A stretch of DNA of 64,000 nucleotides, taken from assembly GCA_023421135.1 (NCBI GenBank), contig JAEZUG010000052.1:39638-103637 (forward strand), written 5' to 3'. This document shows, in pieces, positions 41,854 through 50,724 of this stretch. The notes below the pieces were generated by a model, which was given only the letters and a program-made list of their open reading frames with translations, did not search any database and had not been told where the DNA came from. This DNA comes from Candidatus Cloacimonadota bacterium (GTDB lineage: Bacteria; Cloacimonadota; Cloacimonadia; Cloacimonadales; Cloacimonadaceae). Positions within the stretch are counted from its first letter, which is position 1. Every line of letters starts with the position of its first letter. The translations under genes were made by a program, and so were the position numbers.

Positions 41854-43995
41854 ATGAAGAAACTCTTATTGGTCGCTCTTAGCCTCTCCCTGCTAGTGGG
41901 AGTGCTCCTCGCTGATAACATGGTTCCTACGGAAAATAAGACTCCGGTTTACTTGACTGGACAGACGAAGCCCTTGCCTGTCACCAGAACAGTCCCGGAA
42001 TTTACCTTTACCGTGGCTCCCACTGCTATCATTACAAACTACTATGACTACATGATCGGTAGTTACAACGGAATTCCGCTTCGCACAGTACCCGCTAGTG
42101 CTGGTGGCGGATATTTCATGACCTATCATGGAAGACGTCAACCCACCTCAACCCGCCGGGCTTTTTACACATTCCTGGATAATGCCGGTAACGTTATCAA
42201 TAATAACGAAATCACTCAGGTTCAAAACAATGAGGGATATCCCACAGTTGCTGTCGATCCTGAATCCGGAAAGCCCATGTATGCCTGGCACTGCAATGCA
42301 GATACAGATGCTGCTTTTGAAGTTCAGTTTGCAGCCGATTCCTTCATCGCCGGTATCGCCGGTCTGTTCAACGATGTCCAGGTTGCTGTTGATGGTCCTG
42401 TCACAATCACTTCCATCAATGGTCAAACCACAGACAACGAATTCATCTGGCCTACTGCACAGATCGGTCCTTCCCCCCTTGATGGAAAGCGCAGAATCTA
42501 TCTGGCTGGCAGAAACTCCGTGACCCACAATGCCGGTCCCTCCGAAAACCTCTATCTGGCTTATGCCGATTTTGACGGAGACATGATCGAGATGGGAACA
42601 CCTCTGGTATGGAACTTTGTAACCATTCCCGAGATGAACGACTGGAACAATGATCAAGTGGAATGGCGTCGTCCCTTCCATGCTCTGACCACCGATGATG
42701 CCGGAAACGTCTATTATGCCGGTTATCACTTTGCTCAGGACGCAGAAGATAATAGCATCGTGGAACCCGATATGGACGTTTTCATGTGTGATAACTATGG
42801 TATGGGCACCTGGACCCGCGTGAGCTCTTTTAGCAACGTTGAGACCTGGAATCCTGCCGACTACTTCGCCAATGACAGCGATGTTCCTTATCCCGATGAT
42901 GCTTTATCTTGGGCTATTGCCAATTCCTCACACCTCAACGCAGTTGTGGATAACCTTGGCAGAGTTCACGTTCCCGCAGTCTGGGCACTGAACACAAACG
43001 AAGGCACCTACTATCCCAACCTTCAGTTCATGAAAGAATTCGTCTTTGATCCTGCCGACAACCAGTTTGCCATCAAAGAAATCTATCCCGTCAAGGATCC
43101 TACAGACACATTCAACCTTGTCTTCACTCCCTGGGACATGGAAGCTCCTTGGGGCGAAGTGGATGAGATGGGCGGCACTGCCCCCGATACTTATCCTCTG
43201 ATGTCCTCAGATTGGCCCTTCCCGCACTGGGATACCACTGCTCACACAGAAGCGATGCTTTTCCATTACAACAATGTGAAGCTTAGCGAAGTGAACAATG
43301 AAGACATGATGGTTGCCGTCTGGCAGAATGCCTGGCGCGCACGTCAGATCAACGAATACCAGGATACCGATTATTCCGCCTGGGCAAACGTTCCCGAGAT
43401 CTACGTTGCAGTTTCTCCTGATAATGGCGAAACCTGGAGCGAGCCCATCGTTCTGAACAACATCGAAACACCCGCTCTCACAGGTCTCAAACCCATGTGG
43501 GTTTATCCTGCCGACAAAGTTATCTACACTGGTATGCAGGGAGAAAACAAAGTTGGTAAGATCGGTCTGATGTTCTACAACGATTATACCTGGGGCTCAA
43601 ATGCCATCACTCCCGCCTATCACCCGACTGCTGATGGTGGCCAGGTGATGTTTGCTGAGTTGCAGATCGTCTTCCCCGTCGGCGGTGTCGGCAATGAAAA
43701 CGATGTGACTCCCACTGTTACCAGCATGTTGAACCAAAACTACCCCAATCCTTTCAACCCCACCACCACAATTAGCTTCAGCCTTCCGGCTGCTACACAT
43801 GCCAACCTGAGCATTTTCAATGTGAAAGGCCAGCTTGTGAAGACCCTTGCTAATGGCGAACTGGGATTTGGAAGCCATTCCTATGTCTGGAATGGAACCG
43901 ACAACAACGGCAGTGCCGTTTCCAGCGGTGTCTATTATTACAGACTGAATGCCGGTAACCAAACCGAAACCAGAAAGATGGTGATGGTCAAGTAA
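41854..43995 (+). CDS. Secreted protein with C-terminal NYPNPFNP sorting domain
   Basis: A 713-residue protein: signal peptide (MKKLLLVALSLSLLVGVLLA), a strand-rich body with Asp/Trp/Tyr-rich repeats (AVDPESGKPMYAWHCNAD, TTDDAGNVYYAGYHF, VAVSPDNGETWSEP) that resembles a sialidase or propeller-like fold, and an 80-residue sorting tail with LNQNYPNPFNPTTTISFSL and GNQTETRKMVMVK at the end. No enzyme residues can be assigned. AGGAGG precedes the ATG. It is last in the TonB-receptor operon and is followed by a clear terminator. Confidence 0.82.
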   Translation: MKKLLLVALSLSLLVGVLLADNMVPTENKTPVYLTGQTKPLPVTRTVPEFTFTVAPTAIITNYYDYMIGSYNGIPLRTVPASAGGGYFMTYHGRRQPTSTRRAFYTFLDNAGNVINNNEITQVQNNEGYPTVAVDPESGKPMYAWHCNADTDAAFEVQFAADSFIAGIAGLFNDVQVAVDGPVTITSINGQTTDNEFIWPTAQIGPSPLDGKRRIYLAGRNSVTHNAGPSENLYLAYADFDGDMIEMGTPLVWNFVTIPEMNDWNNDQVEWRRPFHALTTDDAGNVYYAGYHFAQDAEDNSIVEPDMDVFMCDNYGMGTWTRVSSFSNVETWNPADYFANDSDVPYPDDALSWAIANSSHLNAVVDNLGRVHVPAVWALNTNEGTYYPNLQFMKEFVFDPADNQFAIKEIYPVKDPTDTFNLVFTPWDMEAPWGEVDEMGGTAPDTYPLMSSDWPFPHWDTTAHTEAMLFHYNNVKLSEVNNEDMMVAVWQNAWRARQINEYQDTDYSAWANVPEIYVAVSPDNGETWSEPIVLNNIETPALTGLKPMWVYPADKVIYTGMQGENKVGKIGLMFYNDYTWGSNAITPAYHPTADGGQVMFAELQIVFPVGGVGNENDVTPTVTSMLNQNYPNPFNPTTTISFSLPAATHANLSIFNVKGQLVKTLANGELGFGSHSYVWNGTDNNGSAVSSGVYYYRLNAGNQTETRKMVMVK

Positions 43996-44018
43996 GACCC
44001 GAACCTTCAGCTAATATA

Positions 44019-44047
44019 AACCCCGGATACTCTCCGGGGTTTTTTTA
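44019..44047 (+). terminator. Intrinsic terminator of the TonB-receptor operon
   Basis: CCCCGGA (44021-44027) pairs with TCCGGGG (44033-44039) around a TACTC loop, followed by eight T. The stem is almost that of the terminator at 13585-13614. Confidence 0.92.
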
Positions 44048-44057
44048 TGAGTGAGGA

Positions 44058-44158
44058 TGCGTCTTCCTGACGCAATTCGGGAAAGCATTTGTCTCATTGG
44101 AATTCAAGGCGGCAACCTTAGATCTGCCTTTAATACAATACAATTACGCCGCCTTGGA
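44058..44158. repeat. Intergenic hairpins
   Basis: TGCGTC (44058-44063) pairs with GACGCA (44069-44074). A wider inverted repeat, TTCAAGGCGGC (44103-44113) with GCCGCCTTGGA (44148-44158), matches at 10 of 11 bases. They lie between the terminator and repeat copy B in a 450-base gap without a gene. Confidence 0.45.
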
Positions 44159-44224
44159 CTTCAAATCGTATAACCATCTCCCAGCTTCGTACCTACTCAT
44201 CTGGTCACTCGTTTCTTCCCTAAT

Positions 44225-44307
44225 AGAAACGCATGAGATACCCCTGTGACACCCATGATCTTACATGGGTGTCACATGGGTGTCACATGGGTGTCTCATG
44301 CGTGTCG
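44225..44307 (+). repeat. Dispersed 11-bp-unit palindromic element, copy B
   Basis: Left units AGAAACGCATG, AGATACCCCTG, TGACACCCATG; loop ATCTTA (44258-44263); right units CATGGGTGTCA, CATGGGTGTCA, CATGGGTGTCT, CATGCGTGTCG. The inner unit pairs perfectly, 11 of 11. Same orientation and same three-plus-four design as copies A and C. Confidence 0.9.
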
Positions 44308-44445
44308 AATAAGATTGCAATTAGTTAGCATCACTTCAAAATCAGAAAACCTGCCACAAGAAACGGCGAACCCTCCTGCCATACAAATAATCCCCGAATT
44401 GGAACGCAAATGGTATTCATAGAGCCTAACAATATGAGGATATCA

Positions 44446-44778
44446 ATGCTACAAATAACCGATACTGCCTATAATTTCTTGCTCCGAAAGAGCAAGCTAT
44501 ACTACTCGCAAAACAGGCTTCCACGCTTGATATTAACCGTGAAAAGCTGTAGTGGAGCCCGCTTTGCCATTTGTTATGATAAGCAACGTGAGGAAGATCA
44601 GATCCTCCGTCACCGGGATCTCATGATCCTGGTTAGCCCAAGTTTAGTTCAGGAATATGAGGGGTTCGAACTCGATACAGAGGAGTATTTCTTTGCTCCC
44701 AGAATCCTGATCAAGCCCTTTAGAAACGAGTTCAAATGCGATTGTGATTCGAAATGTAATAAAGAGGTTAATGGATGA
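44446..44778 (+). CDS. HesB/IscA-like iron-sulfur protein
   Basis: A 110-residue protein of the HesB/IscA type, which carries or delivers Fe-S clusters. It starts MLQITDTAYNFLLRK and has the three hallmark cysteines at 35 (KSCSGARF), 98 and 100 (KCDC), plus an extra Cys104. The middle VSPSLVQEYEGFELDTEE fits the family. GAGG lies seven bases before ATG 44446; starts at 44410 and 44434 are less suitable. Its end overlaps the M6 metalloprotease gene by four bases, a link that is odd for a cytoplasmic protein and a secreted one. Confidence 0.78.
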   Translation: MLQITDTAYNFLLRKSKLYYSQNRLPRLILTVKSCSGARFAICYDKQREEDQILRHRDLMILVSPSLVQEYEGFELDTEEYFFAPRILIKPFRNEFKCDCDSKCNKEVNG

Positions 44779-47471
44779 AGCCTAGTACTCTGTGTTTGAT
44801 CATCATGGTATTGCTGTTTGGGAGCCTTCTGCAAGCAGCTCCTCACCAATATCTTCCCGTTCAGGCTGTGCAGCCGGACGGGGCAACCATCAATATCTTC
44901 GCCTCGGGAGACGAGTTTCATAACTGGTTCCACGACGAGAATAACTATACGATAGTCCGGGCGGAAGATGGCAGCTATGTCTATGCTGAGGCCTCTGGCA
45001 GGTCTTTGGTTGCTGGCTCTTTGCTGGTGGGCAGAGATAATCCTGCCTCCCGTTCGCTTCCCATGGGCTTGAATCTATCTCAGGAAGAGATTCGCACCAA
45101 GTATGCCAGAAACTCTTCTATACGGGATTACTCCAATGGACGCAGCCCTCACACCGGGCAGTTTAACAACCTGGTGGTCTTCATCAAGTTTGCCGATAGT
45201 CCGGATTTTACTCAGCCTATCACCACCTATCAAACGATGTTCAATGATGCCACACCGGGTGCAAATTCCATGAAGAACTACTTTGCGGCAGCTTCATATC
45301 AGCAGCTAAGCGTGGATTCATTCTTTTATCCCGAGCCCAATGGCACGGCTATTGTGAGCTACACAGACGTTCATCCCAGAGCCTATTTCAGCCCCTATTC
45401 TGCCTCAAATCCCAAAGGCTATAATCCTGATAATGACGACAGAACCATCCGTGAACACACTCTGCTGGCAAATGCCATTGCAGCCATTGCTCCCAGCATC
45501 CCGGCCAGCCTGGATCTGGATGGTGATGACGATGGCTATATCGATAACGTCTGTTTCATTATTCAGGGCTCGACCGATGGCTGGGCAGAATTGCTTTGGC
45601 CGCATCGCTGGACTCTTTATGCAGTGGATGCTTATCTTCAGGGTGCACTAGTCTGGGATTTCAACTTCCAGTTGGAGAATTCGCTGTCATCCAGCGGAGC
45701 TTCCGTCTTATCTCATGAGATGTTCCACTCCTTGGGTGCTCCGGATCTGTACCGCTATGAAGATAACACGATTACACCAATTGGTGGCTGGGATCTGATG
45801 GCATCCAATTCTAATCCACCCCAGCACATGAGCGTGTGGATGAAATACCGCTATGGACAGTGGGTTCCCGCTCCACCAATGATCACCGAGAGCGGCGAGT
45901 ACACACTCTCACCGGTTGCTACCAGTTCCACAAACAATATCTACCGGATCCCTTCCTGGCGCTCCAACGAGAGCTACATAGTGGAGTATCGCAAAGCCGA
46001 TACTATGTATGATACCACCTTGCCGGGTTATGGCTTGCTGGTTTATCGCCTGGATACCCGCGAAAATGGTAATGCCGGGGGACCTCCGGATGAACTTTAT
46101 ATCTATCGGCCAGATGGATCCAATACCACAACCAATGGAATCCTTTCCCAAGCTGCTTTCTCAGCAAATTCCGGCCGTACGATGATCAACGAGACCACCT
46201 CTCCGAATGGTTTCTTGGGAAACAACGCCTCGGGAGGCTTGAATCTGTTTGAAGTAAGCCAAATGGGCGAGACTATCAGCTTTAGGGTAAAGATTTCCGA
46301 TGTTCAGGTAACCCAGCCCAAAGGAGGGGAGACCTGGTTTTATGGAACCAATAAGACTATCACCTGGAAGGCCAAGAATGGCTTGGGCAGCGTCAAGATA
46401 GAATTCAGTAGCGATGGTGGGGAAAACTGGTCGGTAGTAACAGCTTCCACTCTGAATAATGGCACATATAACTGGCAAGGGCTGCCTCTGGTGGATAGTG
46501 CGGAATGTCACATCAGAATTACTCATCTGACCACCGGGCAGATGGATTCAAACTACTATCCCTTCGAAATCATCAGCCAGGTTGCCATACCCACGCCCGT
46601 GTTCCCGGTCAATGGTCAGCTAGACGCCCCTACCAATCCTCTCCTCAGTTGGGATTTGGTGAGCGGAGCCACTGGGTATCACCTGCAAGTATCTACCGAT
46701 CCTGGTTTTAGCAGCTATCTGGTGAATTTGATTGGCACTCCCAGCAACAGCTATCGGATGAGCGGGCTGCAACCCTTTAGCACATACTATTGGAGAGTTG
46801 CCACTCAAAGCGATATGGGAGATGGCCCCTTCTGCGATGATCATAGTTTTACCACTGGTCAGATTACAGAACTGCCCGCCGTACCACAATTGGTCAGTCC
46901 GGCAAACTATGCCACCAGCTTGCCGATGAACCCCAGCTTTAGCTGGACATCTTCCTATCTGGCAGAAAGCTATAGAATTCAAATCTCTACCAGTCCCTAT
47001 TACTCGACTATAGCTCAAGAGGCGGAGAACCTCCCGGAACCCAGCTATCAAGCTGCTGCCCTGGCTCCCAACACCACCTATTTCTGGAGAGTAAGCTCCC
47101 ATAATCCGGCAGGATACAGCAACTTCACCACCAGCCGGAGATTCACTACCGGCAATACGGTGGCGGATGAAGATGATCAAGCTCCTCCTGCTATAGATAG
47201 ACTGGCACAGAACTACCCCAATCCTTTTAACCCCAGCACGACCATCAGTCTGCAGGTAAAGGCTATCGGCCAGCCCTTGCGACTGAAGATTTACAATACC
47301 AGGGGACAATTGGTGAGAACCCTGTTCGATGGATCTGCCCCCAGTCTGGAACTAAATCTTGTCTGGGATGGTAGAGACCAACTGGGTAATGTGGTTGGCA
47401 GCGGAATGTATCTGTACAGAATGGAGAGCGGCTCCTTTGTTGAGACGCGAAGAATGGTACTGATAAAGTAG
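44775..47471 (+). CDS. Secreted M6-family metalloprotease with fibronectin-like repeats and sorting tail
   Basis: An 898-residue protein. It has a signal peptide, a propeptide-like region, then the M6 (immune inhibitor A-like) domain with the zinc site HEMFHSLGAPDLY, giving His314, Glu315, His318 and Asp324. A LDLDGDDDGYID motif (247-257) may bind calcium. Two fibronectin type III-like modules (about 595-800, with PVNGQLDAPTNPLLSWD and PANYATSLPMNPSFSW) follow, then the sorting tail with LAQNYPNPFNPSTTISLQV and SFVETRRMVLIK. It should act on the surface to break down protein. The overlap with the HesB-like gene implies one transcript. Confidence 0.9.
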   Translation: MKPSTLCLIIMVLLFGSLLQAAPHQYLPVQAVQPDGATINIFASGDEFHNWFHDENNYTIVRAEDGSYVYAEASGRSLVAGSLLVGRDNPASRSLPMGLNLSQEEIRTKYARNSSIRDYSNGRSPHTGQFNNLVVFIKFADSPDFTQPITTYQTMFNDATPGANSMKNYFAAASYQQLSVDSFFYPEPNGTAIVSYTDVHPRAYFSPYSASNPKGYNPDNDDRTIREHTLLANAIAAIAPSIPASLDLDGDDDGYIDNVCFIIQGSTDGWAELLWPHRWTLYAVDAYLQGALVWDFNFQLENSLSSSGASVLSHEMFHSLGAPDLYRYEDNTITPIGGWDLMASNSNPPQHMSVWMKYRYGQWVPAPPMITESGEYTLSPVATSSTNNIYRIPSWRSNESYIVEYRKADTMYDTTLPGYGLLVYRLDTRENGNAGGPPDELYIYRPDGSNTTTNGILSQAAFSANSGRTMINETTSPNGFLGNNASGGLNLFEVSQMGETISFRVKISDVQVTQPKGGETWFYGTNKTITWKAKNGLGSVKIEFSSDGGENWSVVTASTLNNGTYNWQGLPLVDSAECHIRITHLTTGQMDSNYYPFEIISQVAIPTPVFPVNGQLDAPTNPLLSWDLVSGATGYHLQVSTDPGFSSYLVNLIGTPSNSYRMSGLQPFSTYYWRVATQSDMGDGPFCDDHSFTTGQITELPAVPQLVSPANYATSLPMNPSFSWTSSYLAESYRIQISTSPYYSTIAQEAENLPEPSYQAAALAPNTTYFWRVSSHNPAGYSNFTTSRRFTTGNTVADEDDQAPPAIDRLAQNYPNPFNPSTTISLQVKAIGQPLRLKIYNTRGQLVRTLFDGSAPSLELNLVWDGRDQLGNVVGSGMYLYRMESGSFVETRRMVLIK

Positions 47472-47502
47472 CGAGCTCCCCGTTCTACAACCCCGTCCTT
47501 TG

Positions 47503-47543
47503 AAAATTAGCAGTCTCTCAACAAGACTGCTAATTTCTTTTTG
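47503..47543 (+). terminator. Intrinsic terminator after M6 protease
   Basis: AAATTAGCAGTCT (47504-47516) pairs with AGACTGCTAATTT (47524-47536), a perfect 13-bp stem with 7-nt loop, followed by CTTTTTG. Confidence 0.92.
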
Positions 47544-47568
47544 CTTTTCTTTGGAGCTCGCTTATAAT
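47541..47568 (+). promoter_or_regulatory. Promoter upstream of hsp20
   Basis: TTGCTT (47541-47546), a 16-bp spacer and TATAAT (47563-47568), 36 bases before the hsp20 ATG. No CIRCE-like inverted repeat is seen near it. Confidence 0.55.
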
Positions 47569-47603
47569 GTCGGTAGAAAATTAAGAAACCAAGGAGGTTC
47601 AAA

Positions 47604-48038
47604 ATGAAACTCGTACCTTATCGCAAGGCTGACTACAGACCTATGAGCAATATGCTCAGCTTATTCGATGAGTTCTTCAACCGTTACTATGAGGATGACT
47701 CCAGCGATGAAAACTATCGTGCCATGGCTCTGGATATCGTGGAGCAAGACAAGGAGTTTGAGGTTTTGGCCAATTTGCCCGGTTTCAAGAAAGATGATAT
47801 CAAGATCTCAGTGCATGAGAACCAACTGGTGATCGAGGCAAATTGCACCAAGAATCACGAAGAGCAACACGGCACCATCTACCGCTGCGAGAGATACAGC
47901 GGTTCCTATCGCAGATCGCTCTTGCTGCCCGAGAATGCTGAAGTGGGCAAGATCTCTGCCAAGATGGAAGATGGCGTGTTGAGCTTGAAGATTCCCAAGA
48001 AAGAACCGACTCCCAAAAAAGAAATCGTTATCGAATAA
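47604..48038 (+). CDS. Hsp20 small heat-shock protein
   Basis: A 144-residue chaperone that holds unfolded proteins. The N-terminal part (NMLSLFDEFFNRYYEDD) precedes an alpha-crystallin domain: ALDIVEQDKEFEVLANLPGF, KKDDIKISVHENQLVIEA, ERYSGSYRRSLLLPENAEV, and the hallmark GVLSLKIPK. The end EIVIE has an IxI-like motif for oligomer assembly. AAGGAGG precedes the ATG. It has its own promoter and terminators on both sides. Confidence 0.93.
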   Translation: MKLVPYRKADYRPMSNMLSLFDEFFNRYYEDDSSDENYRAMALDIVEQDKEFEVLANLPGFKKDDIKISVHENQLVIEANCTKNHEEQHGTIYRCERYSGSYRRSLLLPENAEVGKISAKMEDGVLSLKIPKKEPTPKKEIVIE

Positions 48039-48060
48039 GAATACAAATGGTCTCCGAATG

Positions 48061-48095
48061 AGTCCCGTCCCAATTGTGGAACGGGACTCTTTTTG
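48061..48095 (+). terminator. Intrinsic terminator after hsp20
   Basis: AGTCCCGT (48061-48068) and ACGGGACT (48081-48088) with inner CC/GG pairs form the stem, then CTTTTTGC follows. Confidence 0.85.
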
Positions 48096-48170
48096 CTTCT
48101 CCCGCTTTTTTCTTGACCGAATGAGGCTTTATGCCAAGCTGGCTTGAAGACTAAGTTCGAGGTTAACTAT

Positions 48171-50690
48171 ATGTCCAAAAAGCCATACAAGCAAGAGAAA
48201 AAACCGCTCAAAGACAGCAGCCTGAAAGCCCTGCAGAGTGATTCCAAACCACTCATTGATCAACGTTACACTCCCTGGATCATGGCAGCAATGCTGGTTT
48301 TGATAGTAAGCTTGATATACTTCCCGGTCGCTTTTGGCGGCAAGGCTCCCATTGCCTCTGATATCACTCAATGGCAGGGGGCAGCAAAGACTATAATAGA
48401 TTACAATAAAGAGAATAAAGATACCGCTCTCTGGACTCCCAATATGTTTAGCGGAATGCCAGCCTATATGATCTCATTTCCCACAAGATACCCCTTCCTG
48501 GAAAGCGTTACCAAGCTCACGGACAAGGTGATTAACTGGCGGATATTCCTGCTTATCATAGGTGGTTTGGGCATCTTTGTTTTGCTAAGGTATCTGAAGC
48601 TGGATCCCTGGGTGGCCTTTATGGGAGCTGTGGCTTTCATCTTCAGTTGCCACTGGGTGGGCTTGATCGAGATCGGACACAACACCAAGTTCCGTGCCAT
48701 CATGTATATTCCCTGGGTGATCTGGGCGCTGTTTCGGCTGAAAGATAAGAGGGACGTCCTAAGCCTGGGCTTGATGGCCACTTTTCTGATTACTCAACTG
48801 AGGGAGAATCATCCCCAAATCAGCTATTATCTCTACCTCTTTGTGGGTATGTATTGGGTATATGCACTCATCGAAGCCTTTAAAAGTAAAGAACTAAAGA
48901 GATTCGGCATCTTCACTCTGCTCCTGGGCTTGGCCTTTGGACTCACTGTTTTAGCAGTTATGAATCCCTATATGAGCACCATGGAATACAGCCACTATAC
49001 AATGAGAGGCGGCTCGGCAGGTTTGGACAAAGCCTATGCCCAGAGCTGGAGCTTCCATCCTCTGGAGATTATCGGCTTCATCATTCCGGATTTCTTTGGC
49101 GGAATCAACAATAACTATTGGGGCTACATGCCCTTCACCCAGATCTACAATTACTTTGGATTGGTGGTGTTGGCACTGGGATTCCTGGCGCTGATGGGGC
49201 GTCACAAACGCTATGCCATCTTCCTCTGGATCAGCTCTGCTCTCTTTACTATCATGAGTTTTGGAGAGTTTGCGCCCTTAATCAGCGATCTGCTGCTGAA
49301 GTATCTGCCCTATTTCAATAAGTTCCGGGTGCCATCCATGATACTGACAATGACCCAGATACTAGCAGTAATTCTGGCAGCTCTGGGAATGGACAACATA
49401 CTTTCGGCTGAAGGAACTCAGAAGGACAAGCTCAGCAAGCTCTTGTTCCGGCTATTCTGGATCTGCGGCGCTCTTTTTATGGCCTGGCTGCTTCTTTCCA
49501 AGACGGTCTTCCGGTCTCTGCCCTTTGTGAACGAAAGCACTCTGCAAGATCTGATCACGAACTACAAGCTCACAGATATTCCAGAGGAGTACAAGCTGGA
49601 GCGCTTGAACCTGCTCTTCAAGAGCGGTACTTTGAGCTTGCTCTTCCTCACAGTATCAATGGGATTGGCTTACCTCTACAGCGTTAAGAAACTTGGCAGA
49701 GCTGTGTTCATCTGGCTAGTCACTATTGTTATCTTCATTGATCTGTGGATTTACACAGGAAAGCACCTCCAAGAAGTGGAAAAGCCAGCGGAACATCAGA
49801 AGCGCTTTGAGATGACGGATTATGACCAGTTCCTACTGCAGGATAAGACAAACTACAGAATCTATCCTTTCAATACCGGCAGGATCCGCCCCGGAGGGGA
49901 GTGGGCTTACTATCACCAGACCATAGATGGCTATTCTGCTGCTAAACTTAAGCGTTATGACGACATTCTCAAGATAGTCAATGGAGATGCTGCCAAACAG
50001 ACTCAAGGCGAATTTGTGCGTTATCTGATGAATCTCATGGAGAAGCAATCAGAGAGCCGCACACCTGTTTTGGACATGCTGAATGCCAAGTATATCCTTT
50101 TCCCGGATTCCTTGCCCGGCACTCAGTATCTAAACAAGATCGATCAGGTCTTTGCCGGCTCTGCCAATATGCACATCTTCAAGAATAACACAGCTCTCCC
50201 CAGAGCATGGTTTGTGAAACAGCAGAGTCAGATTGCGTCTCCAGATTCGATCCTTTCGATATTGCAGGGAGGAGCATTTGATCCTTCCCAAACAGCATTG
50301 GTGGAAACAAGCGACGCTCTGGTGAGTGCAGGGGACAGCCTTTCTGTGGGAACAGTTCAGCAGCTTAGCCACACTCTGCACAAGCTGGAGTATACATTGC
50401 AAGCTCCGGGAGCAGGCTATCTTGTGCTCTCTGAAGTCTATTATCCGGCTGGCTGGAAAGCTTATCTGGATGGCAAGGAAATTCCTATCTTTGCAACCAA
50501 TTACATACTCCGCGGTCTAAAAATCCCCGCAGGGGAGCATAAGCTGGAGCTGGTCTTTGCACCGGAATCTTACAAACGGAGTCTGACCCTGAGTTTGCTG
50601 GGTATCTTACTCACGACTCTTGCTGTTTTGGGGGGAGGATTCCTGAGCCGTAAAAAAAGATTGACACAAGAGATAAGGCCACAAGACTGA
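48171..50690 (+). CDS. YfhO-family polytopic membrane protein
   Basis: An 839-residue inner-membrane protein with about 12 helices (ILGFLI-type segments from residue 35 to 520) and a large soluble end. The pattern fits the YfhO family, GT-C-fold-like proteins linked in some bacteria to cell-surface sugar decoration: MFSGMPAYMISFP early, a long loop after the fifth helix, and a C-terminal VLSEVYYPAGWKAYLDGK, ILRGLKIPAGEHKLELVF typical of the family. GAGG lies nine bases before ATG 48171; the 48144 start is TTG. The real substrate is unknown. Followed by a kinase gene after 34 bases. Confidence 0.82.
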   Translation: MSKKPYKQEKKPLKDSSLKALQSDSKPLIDQRYTPWIMAAMLVLIVSLIYFPVAFGGKAPIASDITQWQGAAKTIIDYNKENKDTALWTPNMFSGMPAYMISFPTRYPFLESVTKLTDKVINWRIFLLIIGGLGIFVLLRYLKLDPWVAFMGAVAFIFSCHWVGLIEIGHNTKFRAIMYIPWVIWALFRLKDKRDVLSLGLMATFLITQLRENHPQISYYLYLFVGMYWVYALIEAFKSKELKRFGIFTLLLGLAFGLTVLAVMNPYMSTMEYSHYTMRGGSAGLDKAYAQSWSFHPLEIIGFIIPDFFGGINNNYWGYMPFTQIYNYFGLVVLALGFLALMGRHKRYAIFLWISSALFTIMSFGEFAPLISDLLLKYLPYFNKFRVPSMILTMTQILAVILAALGMDNILSAEGTQKDKLSKLLFRLFWICGALFMAWLLLSKTVFRSLPFVNESTLQDLITNYKLTDIPEEYKLERLNLLFKSGTLSLLFLTVSMGLAYLYSVKKLGRAVFIWLVTIVIFIDLWIYTGKHLQEVEKPAEHQKRFEMTDYDQFLLQDKTNYRIYPFNTGRIRPGGEWAYYHQTIDGYSAAKLKRYDDILKIVNGDAAKQTQGEFVRYLMNLMEKQSESRTPVLDMLNAKYILFPDSLPGTQYLNKIDQVFAGSANMHIFKNNTALPRAWFVKQQSQIASPDSILSILQGGAFDPSQTALVETSDALVSAGDSLSVGTVQQLSHTLHKLEYTLQAPGAGYLVLSEVYYPAGWKAYLDGKEIPIFATNYILRGLKIPAGEHKLELVFAPESYKRSLTLSLLGILLTTLAVLGGGFLSRKKRLTQEIRPQD

Positions 50691-50724
50691 CAGAATACTA
50701 TGAAGATGACGAAAAGAGGTTACT

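Noticed and set aside
44225..44307. Intrinsic terminator as an explanation for the dispersed element
   Set aside because: No T-run follows any complete copy, and copy B lies after a separate clear terminator at 44019-44047.
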